Shown: piece by piece, positions 22,180-34,128 of the stretch | Layout: the number at the start of each line of letters is the position of its first letter | Position numbering within the stretch: position 1 is the stretch's first letter | Source: Pedinophyceae sp. YPF-701 | Taxonomy: Eukaryota; Chlorophyta; Pedinophyceae | DNA: 64,000 nt | Direction of reading: 5' to 3' | Assembly (NCBI GenBank): GCA_916048055.1 | Contig: CAJZHL010000001.1 | Coordinates: 1,982,421-2,046,420, forward strand | Notes under the pieces: model-generated | The model's database searches: none | The model's input: the letters and a program-made list of their open reading frames with translations, nothing else | Told to the model about the DNA's origin: nothing | Made by a program: the position numbers and the translations under genes

Positions 22180-25100
22180 TCACTTCTTGAACATAGAGAG
22201 CATCCTCCACGTGACGGCGAACCCGCCGAACACGTTGATCGCCGCGACCGACGTGGCGACCGAGCCGAGCACGAAGGTGCCGCTCTTGTCGCCGGCAACG
22301 AGCAGGAGCATGCCGCCGAGGATGACGACGCCGGACACGGCGTTCGACACGGACATGAGCGGGGTGTGCAGCGAGGGCGTGACGCCCCAGATGATGTGGT
22401 AGCCCCCGACGCAGGCCAGCACGAAGATGGCGAGCTGCTCGGCGAACGACGTGGGGAAGAACGCGGCGATGAGCGCGAACACCGCGATGCCCACGCAGAA
22501 CGCGAGCCACATCTCCGGCGACATGCCCAGCCAGTACAGGTCGTAGTTCGAGGGGCCCTCCTCCTTGACAGGCGCCGCAGTCTTGGCGGCGGCCTTGGGC
22601 GGCGGCGGGGGCCCGCCGGGCGCCTTGTACGGCCACATCTTCTGCCCCATGTGGGAGATCATCATGGGGCGGATGGTGGCGTCGTCGGTGTCGACGGCCC
22701 AGGCCTTCTTCCCGCCCTTGGACATGTGCTCGATGAGGCGGTACAGGTTGGCGGCGTACATGGCCGAGGCCTGGGGCGCGAGGCGGCCGGGGAGGTCGGT
22801 GTAGCCGAGGATCTTGACGCCGTTGGGCGTGATGTACTTCTCGCCCGGGCGCGTCTCCTCGCAGTTCCCGCCCGACATGGCGGCGATGTCCACGATGACC
22901 GACCCGGGCTTGAGGTTGGCCACGGCCTGCTTGTTGATCAGCATCGGCGCGGGCCGCCCGGGGATCTGCGCGGTGGTGACCACGATGTCCACCTCCGTGC
23001 ACTGCTGCTCGAACAGCTCCAGCTCCTTCTGGTAGTACTCCTCCGACATGACCTTGGCGTACCCGCCCTCGCCCGCGCCGTCCTCCTCGAACTCGACCGT
23101 GATGAACTCCGCGCCCATCGACTTGACCTGGTCCTTCGTCTCCACGCGCGTGTCGAAGCACCGCACCTCGGCGCCCAGGGCCACGCCCAGGCCCGCCGCG
23201 GCCAGGCCCGCCACGCCCGCGCCCAGCACGAGGATCTTCGCCGGCGGGTACTTGCCCGCGGCCGTGATCTCCGGCGCCAGGAAGCGGTCGAACTCGAACG
23301 CCGCCTCGATGATCGCGCGGTGCCCCGCCAGCTTGCCCACCGACGACAGCGAGTCCAGGCGCTGCGCGATGGTGGTGCGCGGCACCAGGTCCATCGACAG
23401 CAGCGTCACGCCCGAGTCCACCGCCGCCTGGATGAGCCCCGTGGCCGCGTCCTTGTTGTTGAAGTCCCCGTTGGGCCCCACGTACGACACCACCACCTGC
23501 CCGTTGCGGCCCATGCGCACGTCCTCGGGGCGCGGGCGCGCGACGCCCATGACGATGTCGGCCTTGTCGTACACGCCGCGCGCGTCCGGGACGACCGTGG
23601 CGCCCGCGCGCTGGTACGCGGCGTCGGTGAAGGCCGCGCGCGAGGCGGCCAGGCCCGCGCCCGACTGCACCACCACGTCGAAGCCCCACTCGGCGAAGCG
23701 GGCGGCGATCTGCGGCGTGATGGCCACGCGGACCTCGGGCTCGCGCTCCTTGACCACGCCGATGGTCTTCCCGGCGCCGATGCCCTCCCCGGCGCCCGGG
23801 CGCTTGGGCTCCTGGAACTCAAACAGGTCGGGCGAGGTCTTCTTCTTGGGCGCGGCGGCGTCGCCGTTCTGGGCGCCCGCGGCCTTGAGCGCGGCGGGGT
23901 TCTTCTCGCCGAGCTGCTTGACGAGGGCGTCGCAGTTCTTCTTGGCGTCGCCGAAGAACATGCGCGTGTTGTCGTTGAAGAAGAGCGGGTTCTCGACGGC
24001 GGCGTAGCCCTGCGCGAGGGAGCGCTTGAGCACGACGACGGTCTTGGCGCCCCACACGCGCAGCACGGGCATGCCGGCGATCGACGAGGTCGGGTCCGTC
24101 TCCGCGGCGGGGTTGACCGTGTCGTTGGCGCCGATGACCAGCACCACGTCCGTCTCCTCGAAGTCCGAGTTGATCTCGTCCATCTCGAGCACGATGTCGT
24201 ACGGCACCTTGGCCTCCGCGAGCAGCACGTTCATGTGCCCCGGCAGGCGGCCCGCGACGGGGTGCACGCCGAAGCGCACGTTGCACCCGTTGGCGCGCAG
24301 GAGCGACGTCATCTCCTGCACCGCGTGCTGCGCGCGCGAGACGGCCATGCCGTACCCGGGCGTGATGATCACCGAGTGCGCGCGCAGCAGGATGTCGGTC
24401 AGCTCGTCCAGCTCGACGGGGTTGGCCGTCTTCTGCTCCACGGGGCCCTCCGCCTTGGCCGCGGCCTTGCCGCCCGAGCCCTGCCCGAAGCCGCCCATGA
24501 GCACGTTGGTGATCGAGCGGTTCATGGCCTTGCACATGACGTACGAGAGGATGGCGCCGGAGGACGCGACGATGGCCCCGGCGATGATGAGCAGGTTGTT
24601 GGCAATCATGAAGCCCGCCGTGCAGCCCGACACGCCCGAGAGCGAGTTCAGCACGGAGATCACCACGGGCATGTCCGCGCCGCCGATCGGGAGCACGCTG
24701 ACCACGCCGAGGAGCGACGACACGCCCGTGAGCGCCAGGACCAGCCCGATGGACCCCCCGCGCCCGGCGTCGATGACCTGCTCCGCCTTCGGGCCGAAGA
24801 TGCCCTCCAGCGTGGGGTCCGTGGGGTCCGACGGGTACTCGATGCCGTACCCGGAGAGGCCCGTCACGAGCATGAGCGCCACGGACGCGAGCTGCAGCGT
24901 GATGATGAGGAAGCGCAGGAGGCCGATGGGGAGCACCGAGCCCTTGATCTTCTCGGAGAGCTTCCCGACCGCGATGAGCGAGCCCGTGAAGGTGATCATG
25001 CCCACCCAGACCGTGAAGAGCAGGAAGCCCAGCTGCAGCCGCGACTCCCCCGGCTCGAGGCCCACCTCGGCGATGGGGTCGACGTACAGCGCGATGGCCT

Positions 25101-26041
25101 CGATCGCCGACGCGAGGCCGCCGAACGCGTTCAGCAGCCCGACCAGCTGCGGCATGCCCGTCATCTTGACCGTCGCCGCCAGCGCCACGCCGATCGCGCC
25201 GCCGCCCACGATGCAGATGGGCAGCACCCAGTAGGCCGCCGAGGGGACCACCTCCGGCGCCAGGTCGACGTCCGCGACCTCGAGGTTGAACCACAGGTAC
25301 GTCGCCACGATCGCGATCACCATGCCCAGGAAGCCCGAAATCGTGCCGCGCGGGGCCGACGGGATGGCTGCGGGCGCGGGGGAGGCAGCGCGACAATGGG
25401 GTCAACCGGGCGGGGGCGCGGCGGGGCAGCGGGGGGCGCGTCGGGGCGCGCGGGACGGCGCGGGCGACCGGGCGGGCGCCGCGCAGGGTGCGCGGCGCGC
25501 GGGCGGGGGTCGCGCGCGGGAGGCGTCGCCGCCACGAGTTAGGTACTGGCAGGATGGGGCGCCCGGGCGGGCGGTGCGGGCGGGAGCGCGGCGGTGCGGG
25601 GCCGCGCGGAGGTGCGCGATCAGCAGGGAGGCGGGCGCGGCGGAGGAGCGGCGCGCGCAGGCGGCGCGGGGGGCGGGCGGGGGCGAGGCGGGGCGAGGAG
25701 GAACATTGCGGGCGAGGCGCGCGGTGGTGCGGTGGGGGACTCACTCGTGAGCCCGATGAAGCCGTAGATGAAGAGGGCGAAGCACAGCACGAACACCACG
25801 CCTGCGGACCGGGGCCGGGAGCGGGGGCGCGTGAGCGTGCGAAGAGGTCGTTCGTAGGTGCCTCGAGGAGATGGTGGCGGCAGGCCAGCCAGCTCGCCAT
25901 GGAGGCCGCGCGAGCAGCGCGCCGGCGAGGAGAAACGCGCTTGGGCGCGGGAACGTCGCAGGCGGCGCGTCTCGCGCTCGCGGCGGGCGGGGGCGCACTC
26001 AGCCAAGAAGACGGCTCGTAGATAAAGACGTTGGCCAAGAC
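22180..26041 (-). CDS. NAD(P) transhydrogenase, beta-alpha fused single polypeptide (5' end not resolved)
   Basis: Resolved exons are 26041-25999, 25801-25745 and 25367-22180, giving at least 1095 aa. The beta-type half comes first: transmembrane helices ([30 protein letters not shown] and more), then the NADP-binding domain III ([52 protein letters not shown]). A linker containing [19 protein letters not shown] joins it to the alpha-type half: NAD-binding domain I ([37 protein letters not shown]) and the remaining helices ending [10 protein letters not shown]. The enzyme couples hydride transfer from NADH to NADP+ to inward proton movement across an energised membrane. The last exon is a single 3.2-kb block while two tiny exons (43 and 57 nt) encode the first helix. 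A targeting peptide and start codon must lie in an unrecognised exon upstream of 26041. Confidence 0.93.
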
Positions 26042-26991
26042 CTGCGCGCGTGGCGGGAAACGGGGGCATCGTGAGGCTTTTCCCAGAAGATCCGAACATC
26101 GTGGACGCCGTCGGCGCCCGGCTGGCCATGCACAGCCGCGGAAACCGCCGGCGGAGCATCTCGACGGCAGCAGAGCAATGTGGCCCGCCTGCTTCGCGTG
26201 GCGAGGCGCAGACGGCGCGTTCGTCGAGCGCCCGGCATGAAGAGTGTGCCCGTCCGCCCTCGGGCCGCGACATGCCTCTCGGGACGCCCTCGCGACGAAA
26301 GGAGGCGGTAGTTGGCCTCCTCGCTCGCGAGCAGCGGCGATGGGCGCGCGGGGTCGACGTCGCCGGGAGGTGCGCGCACCGTCGTCATCTTGAGATCTCT
26401 TTCGTTACGGGGACGAAGTCCACGGGCGGATGCCGCCCCTGAGGATGCGAGCGCGACGCTCGACAAGGATGCCCGCGACGCTGCGGACTGCGCAAGGTCG
26501 ACCCTCTCCGCCTGTGCGCACTCGACGAGACCGGGCGGTCACGGCAAGCCGGCCGCCCCAAGTAGCCGGGCGAATGCGCGGGGCTGCCGCCGCCTCGCGC
26601 ACATCCCCAACCTCCCCCTGGGGCTCGCGCAGCGGCAGCCAAGGGGGAGCCGGTCCGCGTGCCTGCGCTTCCGCGCGCCGCCTCTGCCTCGCGGACCAGC
26701 CCGCGCTGCCGGTGGCGGCCGACGGGGCGTCCCGCGCCGCCAGTGAGCGCTGCAGGAGCACCAGATATGTTGCGCGCGGGCGGGCGCTCCGCGTGCGCTT
26801 CCACGCATCTCGTGGGCCGGACGCCCCCCACAGATGACAAAGCGCGGCCCGGTGTCACAGATGCGGCGTTCGTCCGCAACCTCGCAGTCCCCGCCCTGAC
26901 GATGATCACCGCGCCGCAACACGCCGTGGCGACGCACCCGCACGAAGAGCTGGGCCGCACGAAGAGCAGCGCGGCCGAGGGCGGCGTCCGG
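26042..26991. other. Stretch between transhydrogenase 5' end and TPR gene stop
   Basis: It should contain the missing first exon(s) of the transhydrogenase on the minus strand and the 3' flank of the TPR gene. Candidate minus-strand ATGs exist (for example an open segment around 26130-26045 ending in an acceptor-like CGCGCAG), but I could not choose one reliably. Confidence 0.4.
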
Positions 26992-28310
26992 CTAGTCGAG
27001 GCTGTTCAGCTCCAGCATCGCCATCTCCTCCTGGTGCGCCACAGCTCGGATGCGTCCGGCCGCAGGGGCGGGCGGGTCGCGCTGGGGAGCGACGTCCGCC
27101 GGCGCAGCGATGCCCAGGCCCACCACGGGGCCCTGCAGCGCGAACACACGTCGCGCCGGGTCGCGTCCGGCTCGCCTGTGACCGATGATCGATCGATCGA
27201 TTGATTGCAGGACGCGCACCTTGAGTCGCTGGACGTCCTGCCACGACAGTCTCCGCGGCTCCGTCTCCATCAGCGCGGCCTCCCCGCGCGCGGCGAGCAC
27301 CTCGACCAGCTCCCCTGCCGTCGCACACAGCTCCGACGGGTGCTGCATCTGCACGCAACCCACGAGGCGAACGCACCGCCGTCGCCCTCGCAGCACGCAC
27401 CGCCGGTCCCGCCAGCGCGACTTGGCCCCCCTCTCCCCCCGCCCCCCACGGGTGCGCACCTGCAGCTCCAGGTCGTCGGCGTTCATGGCCAGCAGCCGCC
27501 GCACGACGGGCTCCGGCAGCTCCGCCCCGCACGCCTGCGCGATGCGCTGCCTCGTCCACTCGGTGTAGTAGGGGTACTTCTCCGGCGACGGCCGCAGGAA
27601 CGGCGGGAGGCGCTCGTGCGCCTCCACGTCCAGCCGACGCCGCAGACCCTCCGCGCCGCCGGCGTCGAACGCGGCGCGCTGGGGGCCGTCGAGGCGCCCG
27701 ACGACCTCGGCGAGCTTCCGCGCCGCCCGCACGCCCGCCGCGGGCTCCTCGGGGCGCGCATCGCACGCGCTCTGCAGGGCGAGCACCGCCACGGCATGAG
27801 CGCCCCGGTCCGCCTCCAGGATGCCCAGGACGTACCCCGCGTGCCTGCGGTGGCGAATGCGGTGGGGGTCGAATACAGCAGCCTCTGGGCGGGATGCGTC
27901 GTCGTCGGCAGCGGTCTCCGCACTCGCCCCAAACATCAATCAGGTCGACGCGGCACTCACGCTCGGCACAGGCGGCAGGAGCTCTCGCGCGCGTACACGA
28001 CGGCGCGCCGGATGTCCTCGAGCGCCTGGACCGGCCGGCCGGCCGCCCTGCACGCGCAGGCGCGCAGGACGTACAGCTTGGCGCGCGTGTGAACCTTCCC
28101 CTCGCTCTCGTGACCCGCCAGGCCCTCGACCAGGCCGCTCAACCCCTGCGCCTCGTCGCGACTTTTCTCGATCCCGGCGGCGAGATCGCTTTGAGACATC
28201 GGCGCCGACGGGGGCCGCAGCAGGAGCCCCTCGCGTGGCACGAGCGCGTTGCGCCGCGCCGCGCGCGCCAGCGTCCGGGCCAGCTCCTCTGCCTGCGCCG
28301 CACGGCTCAT
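26992..28310 (-). CDS. Tetratricopeptide-like protein of unknown function
   Basis: Exons 28310-27961, 27844-27460, 27348-27220 and 27132-26992 give 334 aa. Two TPR-like helical hairpins are visible: AKLYVLRACACRAAGRPVQA with EDIRRAVVYARES, and AGYVLGILEADRGAHA with ALQSACDARPEE. The C-terminal half has a distinctive non-TPR region with PPFLRPSPEKYPYYTEWTRQ, LPEPVVRRLLAMNADDLELQ (continuing MQHPSELCATAGEL) and an acidic tail ending MLELNSLD. I do not recognise a named family for this combination. Two of three introns (111 and 87 nt) are multiples of three. The start ATG at 28310 is preceded in frame only by a GTG. It is divergent from the transportin gene (550 bp), so the two share a promoter region. 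Confidence 0.65.
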
Positions 28311-28860
28311 CCCTACGACGGCGGCCGGCCTGGCGCCGTCTCGGCGATCGACCACGGCGCGCCGGCCCCGGGAAGCCCGCGGTTCTCAACTCCGAGGGTC
28401 AGCCCGAGCAGCGCACGATGCGGGGCGCGGCGCGGACGCAACGGACGAGGACCCCGCGCGGCGTCTGACGGGACCGCGTCCGCCGACTCGGCCGTCTCCG
28501 AGAGCCCCTGGCCCGCGACGTGCCGCGCTCCCGTGTGTGGCACCAACACCACGGAGCGAGCAACAACGCGGGAGTGCTCCGGCGTCGCGGAGTCAGGCCG
28601 GCGCGCAGTCGTGCTCCGATGAGCGCTGCTGCGGGTCCCCGCGCCGCCACTGAGCCGCCGGGGGGTCCTTAGCCAGTCGGGCGCGGGCGGAGGACCCCCG
28701 GGGCGTTGTCGGCTCCGCCTGCATCGATGTAGGAGCGCGAGCCGTCCGCGGCGCGGCACTTCGTGGCTCTGTCGGGCGCAGCATTGCGTGTTGTCCCGGG
28801 CGGTCGCGTCGCCGCTGCGTTGAGCCCGGCGGCAGAGGCGGGGCGGGCGGCTGCGGTGCG
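28311..28860. promoter_or_regulatory. Divergent intergenic region (TPR protein / transportin)
   Basis: These 550 bp lie between two opposite start codons and therefore carry both promoters. No TATA-like or other defined motif was identified. Confidence 0.4.
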
Positions 28861-31800
28861 ATGGAGCGGCAAAACGTCCTGCAGGCGCTCGAGGTGGTGT
28901 ACGGGAGCCATGGCTCCGGCGCGGGCATCCGGGAGGCGTCCGACTTCATCGAGCGGTGGCAGGACAGCGAGGACGCGTGGTCCTTCAGCGACCAAATGCT
29001 CCATGACCCGGACGCTCCCATGGGCGCCCAGTTCGGGTGCGCCAAAATCCTGCGAACAAAGGTGGGTTCCCGGGGCCGGACCCCCGCGCACGGCGCCCCG
29101 CCGCTGCGACCGTCCCGACTTGAACCGCCACCCGCGCCGCGGGGCCCTGCGCGCGCCGTGGGCCCGCGCCCTCGCTCAACAAGGCTCGCGGGAGGGCCCG
29201 GCTGCGGCCCCGCGGTCATCGGCCGGACCTGTAGGCTGCGATCGCACCGTGCCCGACTGCGCTTCCCTGCCGGAGACACGGCCGCGCGGAGGCTCGCGCC
29301 TCGCCCCGGCGGAGCGCGAAGTGCAGCTCTGGCCAGGCATACCGCCCGTGAACGCGCGTATCCGGCCGCTGCGTCGCGCTGCCGCCGCGCCGGGATCCTC
29401 CCCGTACGACAGGACCGCCGCGAGATGCGCGGACAGGTCGGGGGGATCGGCCTGGTGTCCACAGCGCCGAGCACTCACCGCGCTGCCTCGAGTGTCGCGC
29501 TGTTGCTCGCCTCCACCCTCTCAGGAGGGACGCGGTGCGGCCCAGGTCGTAGGCTGTCGGGCCCGTCGTGCGTTTCCAGCGCCCCTTCCCGCAATGTCCC
29601 GCAATGGTAGGAGGAAGGCGGCGCTCTGGACGCTCACGGAGCGCGCTCCGTCGATCGGCGGCCCCCGCACCGCGCGACGCGACCGCCGCGACCGCCTCCG
29701 GCCTGCCGGTGTCTCCGCGGCGCCGCCGTCACGTCGGCGCCCCCGCAGCGCCCTCCCCCCGACCGCTGGCCCCGGGCGCGTGTGCGCAGGTCGAGAAGGA
29801 CTTGGACCAGCTCCCGGCGTCCGCCATCCCGCAGCTGCGGGACTCACTAGTACAGGTACGCAGAACCGCCCGGAGGCCAGGGACCCGTCCGCGCGCGCCG
29901 CGCCGCGTCGCCGGCGCCCGGGCGGCCCGCGCGCGGCGCGTGGCACAACTGCCGGACAGGGCCTCGCCCGCTCCGGGGCTGACGCGCCGGTCGCGTGACG
30001 GCCGCTCCCGCCCGTGCCCTCCCGCGCAGTTGTTGTTGAAGTTCTGTCAGGGTTCGCCGCCCGTCCGGACGCAGCTCTGCCTGGCGATCGCCGCGCTGGC
30101 CGCGCACCTGCCCGCCGTCGAGTGGGGCGGCGTCGGCCCCGTGCGCTGGCTCGCAGACGGCCTCGGGCGCCTCGACAGCAAGGCGCGCGCCCGCCCGCGC
30201 CCGCGACCGCCCCGCTCGCGCGCGCGCCCCACACCTCCCCCCTTTCCAACACCCTCCTCCCTCCCTGTGCGCCCGCAGATCGCGCTGCCGTGCATGCTGG
30301 AGCTGCTCACGGTGCTCCCGCAGGAGGCCGAGGGCACGAAGGCCGCGGTGCGTCCCCAGCGGCGGCGCGAGTTCCTGCAGGAGCTGGTGGCCAGCGTGCA
30401 GGGCGCGCTCGAGGTGCTGGCGTCGTGCCTGAACTACCCCGAGGACTCGGCGCAGAGCCAGGTGCTGGACGCGTTCGCGGCGTGGCTGCGGCTGACGACG
30501 CTCGGGCCGGACGCGGCGGCGCGCGCGGGCGCGGACGGCGCGCAGCTGGCGGCGTCGCCGCTGACGGACGCGGCGCTGGCGGGCCTGAGCCGCGGCGCGC
30601 TGTTCGACTCGGCGGTGAACGCGGTGTGCGAGCTGATCTGGTGCACGACGCACAGCCCCGGCGGGCACGTGGGCGCGCCGCCGGAGAGCATGCTGCCGGC
30701 GGTGCACAAGATCGTGCCCGAGGCGATGAAGCTGCGCGCGCGGTTCCTGGTGGCGTCGCGGCGGGCGGCGAACCCCGAGGACGAGAGCATCGACGTGCAC
30801 GGGTGGGACGACGACCACGAGACGGCCAAGGGCATGGCGCGGCTGTTTGCCGAGACGGGGGAGGCCTACTCGGGCATCGTGGTGTCGGGCGCGGGGGGCG
30901 CCGCGGGCGGGGAGCTCGTGGAGGCGATGCTCGAGGTCGCCGGGCACCCCGACGACACGATCTGCGCCATCTCGTTCAACTTCTGGCACCGCCTCTCGGT
31001 GGAGCTGTGCGTGCCGCCGCCGCCGCCGCGCGACGAGGCGCAGCAGCGCGCGAACGCCGAGGAGGCCGCGCGGCGGCGCGCGGCGTTCGTCCCGGCCTTC
31101 GAGCAGCTCGTGCGGCTCATCCAGGGCCGCGTGAAGTACCCGCCCGAGTACGAGGCGTGGACGCGCCAGGAGCGGCACGAGTTCAAGCGCGCGCGGTACG
31201 CCGTCGCGGACACGCTCGAGGACGCCGCCAACGTCATCGGCGGGACGCGCATCATGGGCATCCTCGTCGGCCCGCTGCAGGGCCTCGCCGCGGCGGTGCA
31301 GGCCGGGCAGGCCTTCGACTGGGTCACCGCCGAGGCCGCGCTGTACTGCATCCGGTCGGTGTACCGCGTGGGCACGCAGAGCGGGCCGGAGCTGCTCGGG
31401 GAGCTCTTCGGGACGGTGCTGCCCGCGCTGCCGGGCCACCCGCGGCTGCAGTACACGGTGTGCCTGACGTGCCAGGCCTACGCCGACTGGCTGGCGTCGC
31501 CCGACGCGGCGCGCGTGGCGCCGGGGGCGCTGATGAGCTCGATGCGGCTCGTGTCGGAGTGCCTCGGCGACAAGGAGGCGTGCGGCGCCGCGGGGCAGGC
31601 GTTCAAGCACCTGTGCGACGCGGGGGGCGCGGAGCTGCAGCCGCAGCTCCCGCAGATGATGGCGCTGCTGCAGAAGGTGCTGTGCTGCGGGGCGGTCGCG
31701 CGGCTGGCCACGGAGCCCGCGCCGTTCCCGATCAGCGAGGTGGAGGTGTCGCAGATGCTCGAGGGCGTGTCGCTGCTGGTGGGCACGCTGCCGCAGGGGC

Positions 31801-32951
31801 AGGTCACCGAGGGCCTGGCGTCGCTGCTCAACCCGATCATGGGCATGCTGCACCAGCTGGTGTCCGCGGGGATCGCGTTCCGGACGCCGCAGCACGACGT
31901 CGCGCTGGCGCTGGTGGAGCGCACCACGCAGGTGTTCCGCAACGTGGTCAACCCCACGGCGCGCGCGGCCGCGCTGCCGACGCCGCCGCACGTGATGCAG
32001 GCCGCCGCGCAGGCGCTGCAGTCGGCCTGGCCGCTGCTCCTGACCGCGTTCGAGGCGCTCGGCGCGGACGTGGACAGCGTCGAGAAGCTGTGCGTGTGCC
32101 TGCGCAACGGCGTCAAGGCCGCGGGGGCGTTCTGCGCGCCGCTGGTGCCCGCGCTGCTCCAGGAGCTGCCGCGCAAGTTCCACGACCAGCGCCACGCGTG
32201 CTACCTCTACGTCGCCTCGGAGCTCGTCAAGACCTTCGGCAACCAGCCCGGGGAGGCCGAGCACCTGCGCGGGCTGGTGCACGGCCTCCTGGGCGAGGCC
32301 GTCGCGCAGCTGGCCTCGCCGCAGGACTTCTACCAGCACCCCGACGTCGCGGACGACGCCTTCCTCCTCGCGTCGCGCACCGCGACCTACTTCAGCCCCG
32401 CGCTGTGCGGGCCCGCCAGCGGCGACCTGATGGAGCGCCTGGTGTGGACCGCGGTGCGCGGGCTGCACGTGCTGCACCAGGACGCCTTCCTCTCCGTGCA
32501 GGCCTTCCTCGTCAAGGCGCTCGACCCGGCGTGGGTCACCGTGGCGCCCGCGATGGACGGCCTCCTGCAGGAGGTGGGCCCGCAGCTGGCGCTGGCGGTG
32601 CTGGCGGGGGTGTGCGGGGCGCTGCCGGCGGCGCGCGTGCACGAGCTGTCGGAGGTGCTGCTCGCGCTGCTGCGCGTGCAGGGCGGGCGCGCGGCGGGCT
32701 GGGTCGGGCAGTGCGTGGGCGTGGTGCCCGAGGTGGTGATGACGGCGGGCGACAAGGAGCGCTTCCTCGAGGCGTGCGGCGCGGCGGTGCGGAGCGCGAG
32801 CAGCTCGACGCGCGAGACGATGCAGCAGCTGCGGGAGTACCTCGCCGACGCGTGCGCGGACGTGGCGGACCTGTGCCGGCGGAATCGGCGCATGCAGGAC
32901 GCGGCGCTGATGGCGCTGGGGGCGATGCAGCAGGGCGCGCCCGGACGGTAG
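28861..32951 (+). CDS. Importin-beta family nuclear transport receptor, transportin-3/MOS14 type
   Basis: Exons 28861-29061, 29790-29855, 30030-30182 and 30279-32951 give 1030 aa. The N-terminus is typical of the TNPO3/importin-13/Mtr10 branch: EASDFIERWQDSEDAWSFSD, QFGCAKILRTKVEKDLDQLP, then an Xpo1-like helical region (VRTQLCLAIAALAAHLPAVE, IALPCMLELLTVLPQE). The remainder is a HEAT-type helical superhelix through the C-terminus. This branch imports SR splicing factors and related cargo, which fits the splicing helicase nearby only in a general sense. The first intron is 728 nt, long for this window. The third intron begins with GC instead of GT. The stop is only 118 bp from the stop of the convergent PsbP-domain gene. 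Confidence 0.88.
30183..30278 (+). other. GC-AG intron in the transportin gene
   Basis: The exon ends AAG and the intron begins GCGCGC, one base from the GTGCGC donor common in this window. It ends with a C/T-rich tract and CCCGCAG. Removing the 96 nt joins LGRLDSK to IALPCMLELL, which matches the family. No GT donor lies nearby. Confidence 0.75.
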
Positions 32952-33069
32952 CGGCGGCCCCCGCCCCTGCGACGGCAGGGACTCTGATGCAGGTGGGGCG
33001 GGGACAGCTGCCGGCCGGGATGTAACCCGCACCGTTGACGACGCGCGCCCGCCCGCGTCACACGCGCCG

Positions 33070-34128
33070 TCAGCTCGGCGCGACCAGCGCCAGCGAGCGC
33101 ACCGCGGCCGTCATCTGCTCGATCGCCTCCGCCGCGCCCTCCGCGTCGCACCCGCGCTCCTTGTCGCACTTGAACTGCCCGTTGGCGATGAACAGCTTGC
33201 GGTCCGCGATGGTCACCGTGGTGCTGATGCGCTTCAGCCCGCGCGTCGAGTCCACCGCGTACGTGTAGTCGTACACCGGCACGCCGCCCGTCCCCTGCCG
33301 GCTCCCCGAGCTCAACAGCTCCGCGCCCAGCGTGCCGTCCTTGGCGCGCTCGGCCGCGATGAGCCGCTCGCCGACCTCGTCCGTGGTGCCGAACGACTTG
33401 AGCGTGTTGATCCTGCGCGCGGGGGCGGGCGTGCGCGAGCGGGGTCGGCGGGGGCCGGGCGCGACGCGGGGGCCGCACGTCGGGCAGCGCGGCGCACCTG
33501 ACCGGCGACACGGTGACGCCGACGGTCGTGGACGACCGCGACGGGTTCACCAGCAGGATGTCGGCGCCCGCCTTGTCTGCGCGGACGGGGTGGGGGGCGG
33601 CGCGAGGGTCAGGTCAGCGCGGTGTGTGTGAGAATCTCTGCGCGCCCCGCCGTGGCGCCAGCCGCACCCCGCTCGAGGCGGGCGAGGCGGGCGCGGTGTG
33701 CGTCAGACGCCGTCGCCGACGGACCCGCGTGCGCGACGCACGAGGCGAGCGCGGGCGGCATCGCGGTGCGCGGGGCGCCGGCCGCAGCGACGCTCACCCT
33801 TGATCTCCCAGCCTTCGGGAACCTCGATCGTGTAGCCTTTGCTGGACTGGAAGGGCTCCGCGGCGCAGCGCCGCGCGGCCCCCGGCATCGCCGCGGCGAG
33901 CGCCACGGACAGCAGGGCCCCGCGGCGACCACTGGCTGCCGGGGGCGCCGCGCTCCCGTCGCGGCGCAGGCGGCCGCACTCGACCGCGGCGGCCGGCGTC
34001 GCGCCGTCCTCGCCGCCCGCGCCCGTGCAGTGCGCGCGGCCCGCTGTCCGCGGCGCCCGCGGTCGTCGCCCCTCGCCGCGCCGGGGGGCCGGCCGCACGC
34101 AGGCGGCCTGCGGGAGGACACCGGCCAT
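33070..34128 (-). CDS. PsbP-domain protein of the thylakoid lumen
   Basis: Exons 34128-33798, 33576-33498 and 33412-33070 give 250 aa. The first ~65 residues are a basic transit peptide. R68-R69 begin a twin-arginine lumen signal (GRRGALLSVALAAAMPGAA). The mature part is a compact PsbP fold: FQSSKGYTIEVPEGWEIK, then ADILLVNPSRSSTTVGVTVS, INTLKSFGTTDEVGERL, VPVYDYTYAVDSTRG and KLFIANGQFKCDKE. Both splice junctions restore the domain. PsbP-domain proteins assist photosystem assembly or stability; the length and divergence favour a PPD/PsbP-like protein over the oxygen-evolving PsbP itself. Another in-frame ATG at 34317 would extend the presequence. Confidence 0.85.

Noticed and set aside
22063-25542. 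A 1159-codon plus-strand open frame opposite the transhydrogenase
   Set aside because: It mirrors the minus-strand enzyme codon by codon and has no recognisable domain.
27184-27205. GATCGATCGATCGATTGATTG run as a regulatory palindrome
   Set aside because: It lies inside an intron of the TPR gene and is a simple GATC-type repeat.
29847-33032. A 1061-codon minus-strand open frame opposite the transportin gene
   Set aside because: Shadow frame with histidine/arginine-rich composition.
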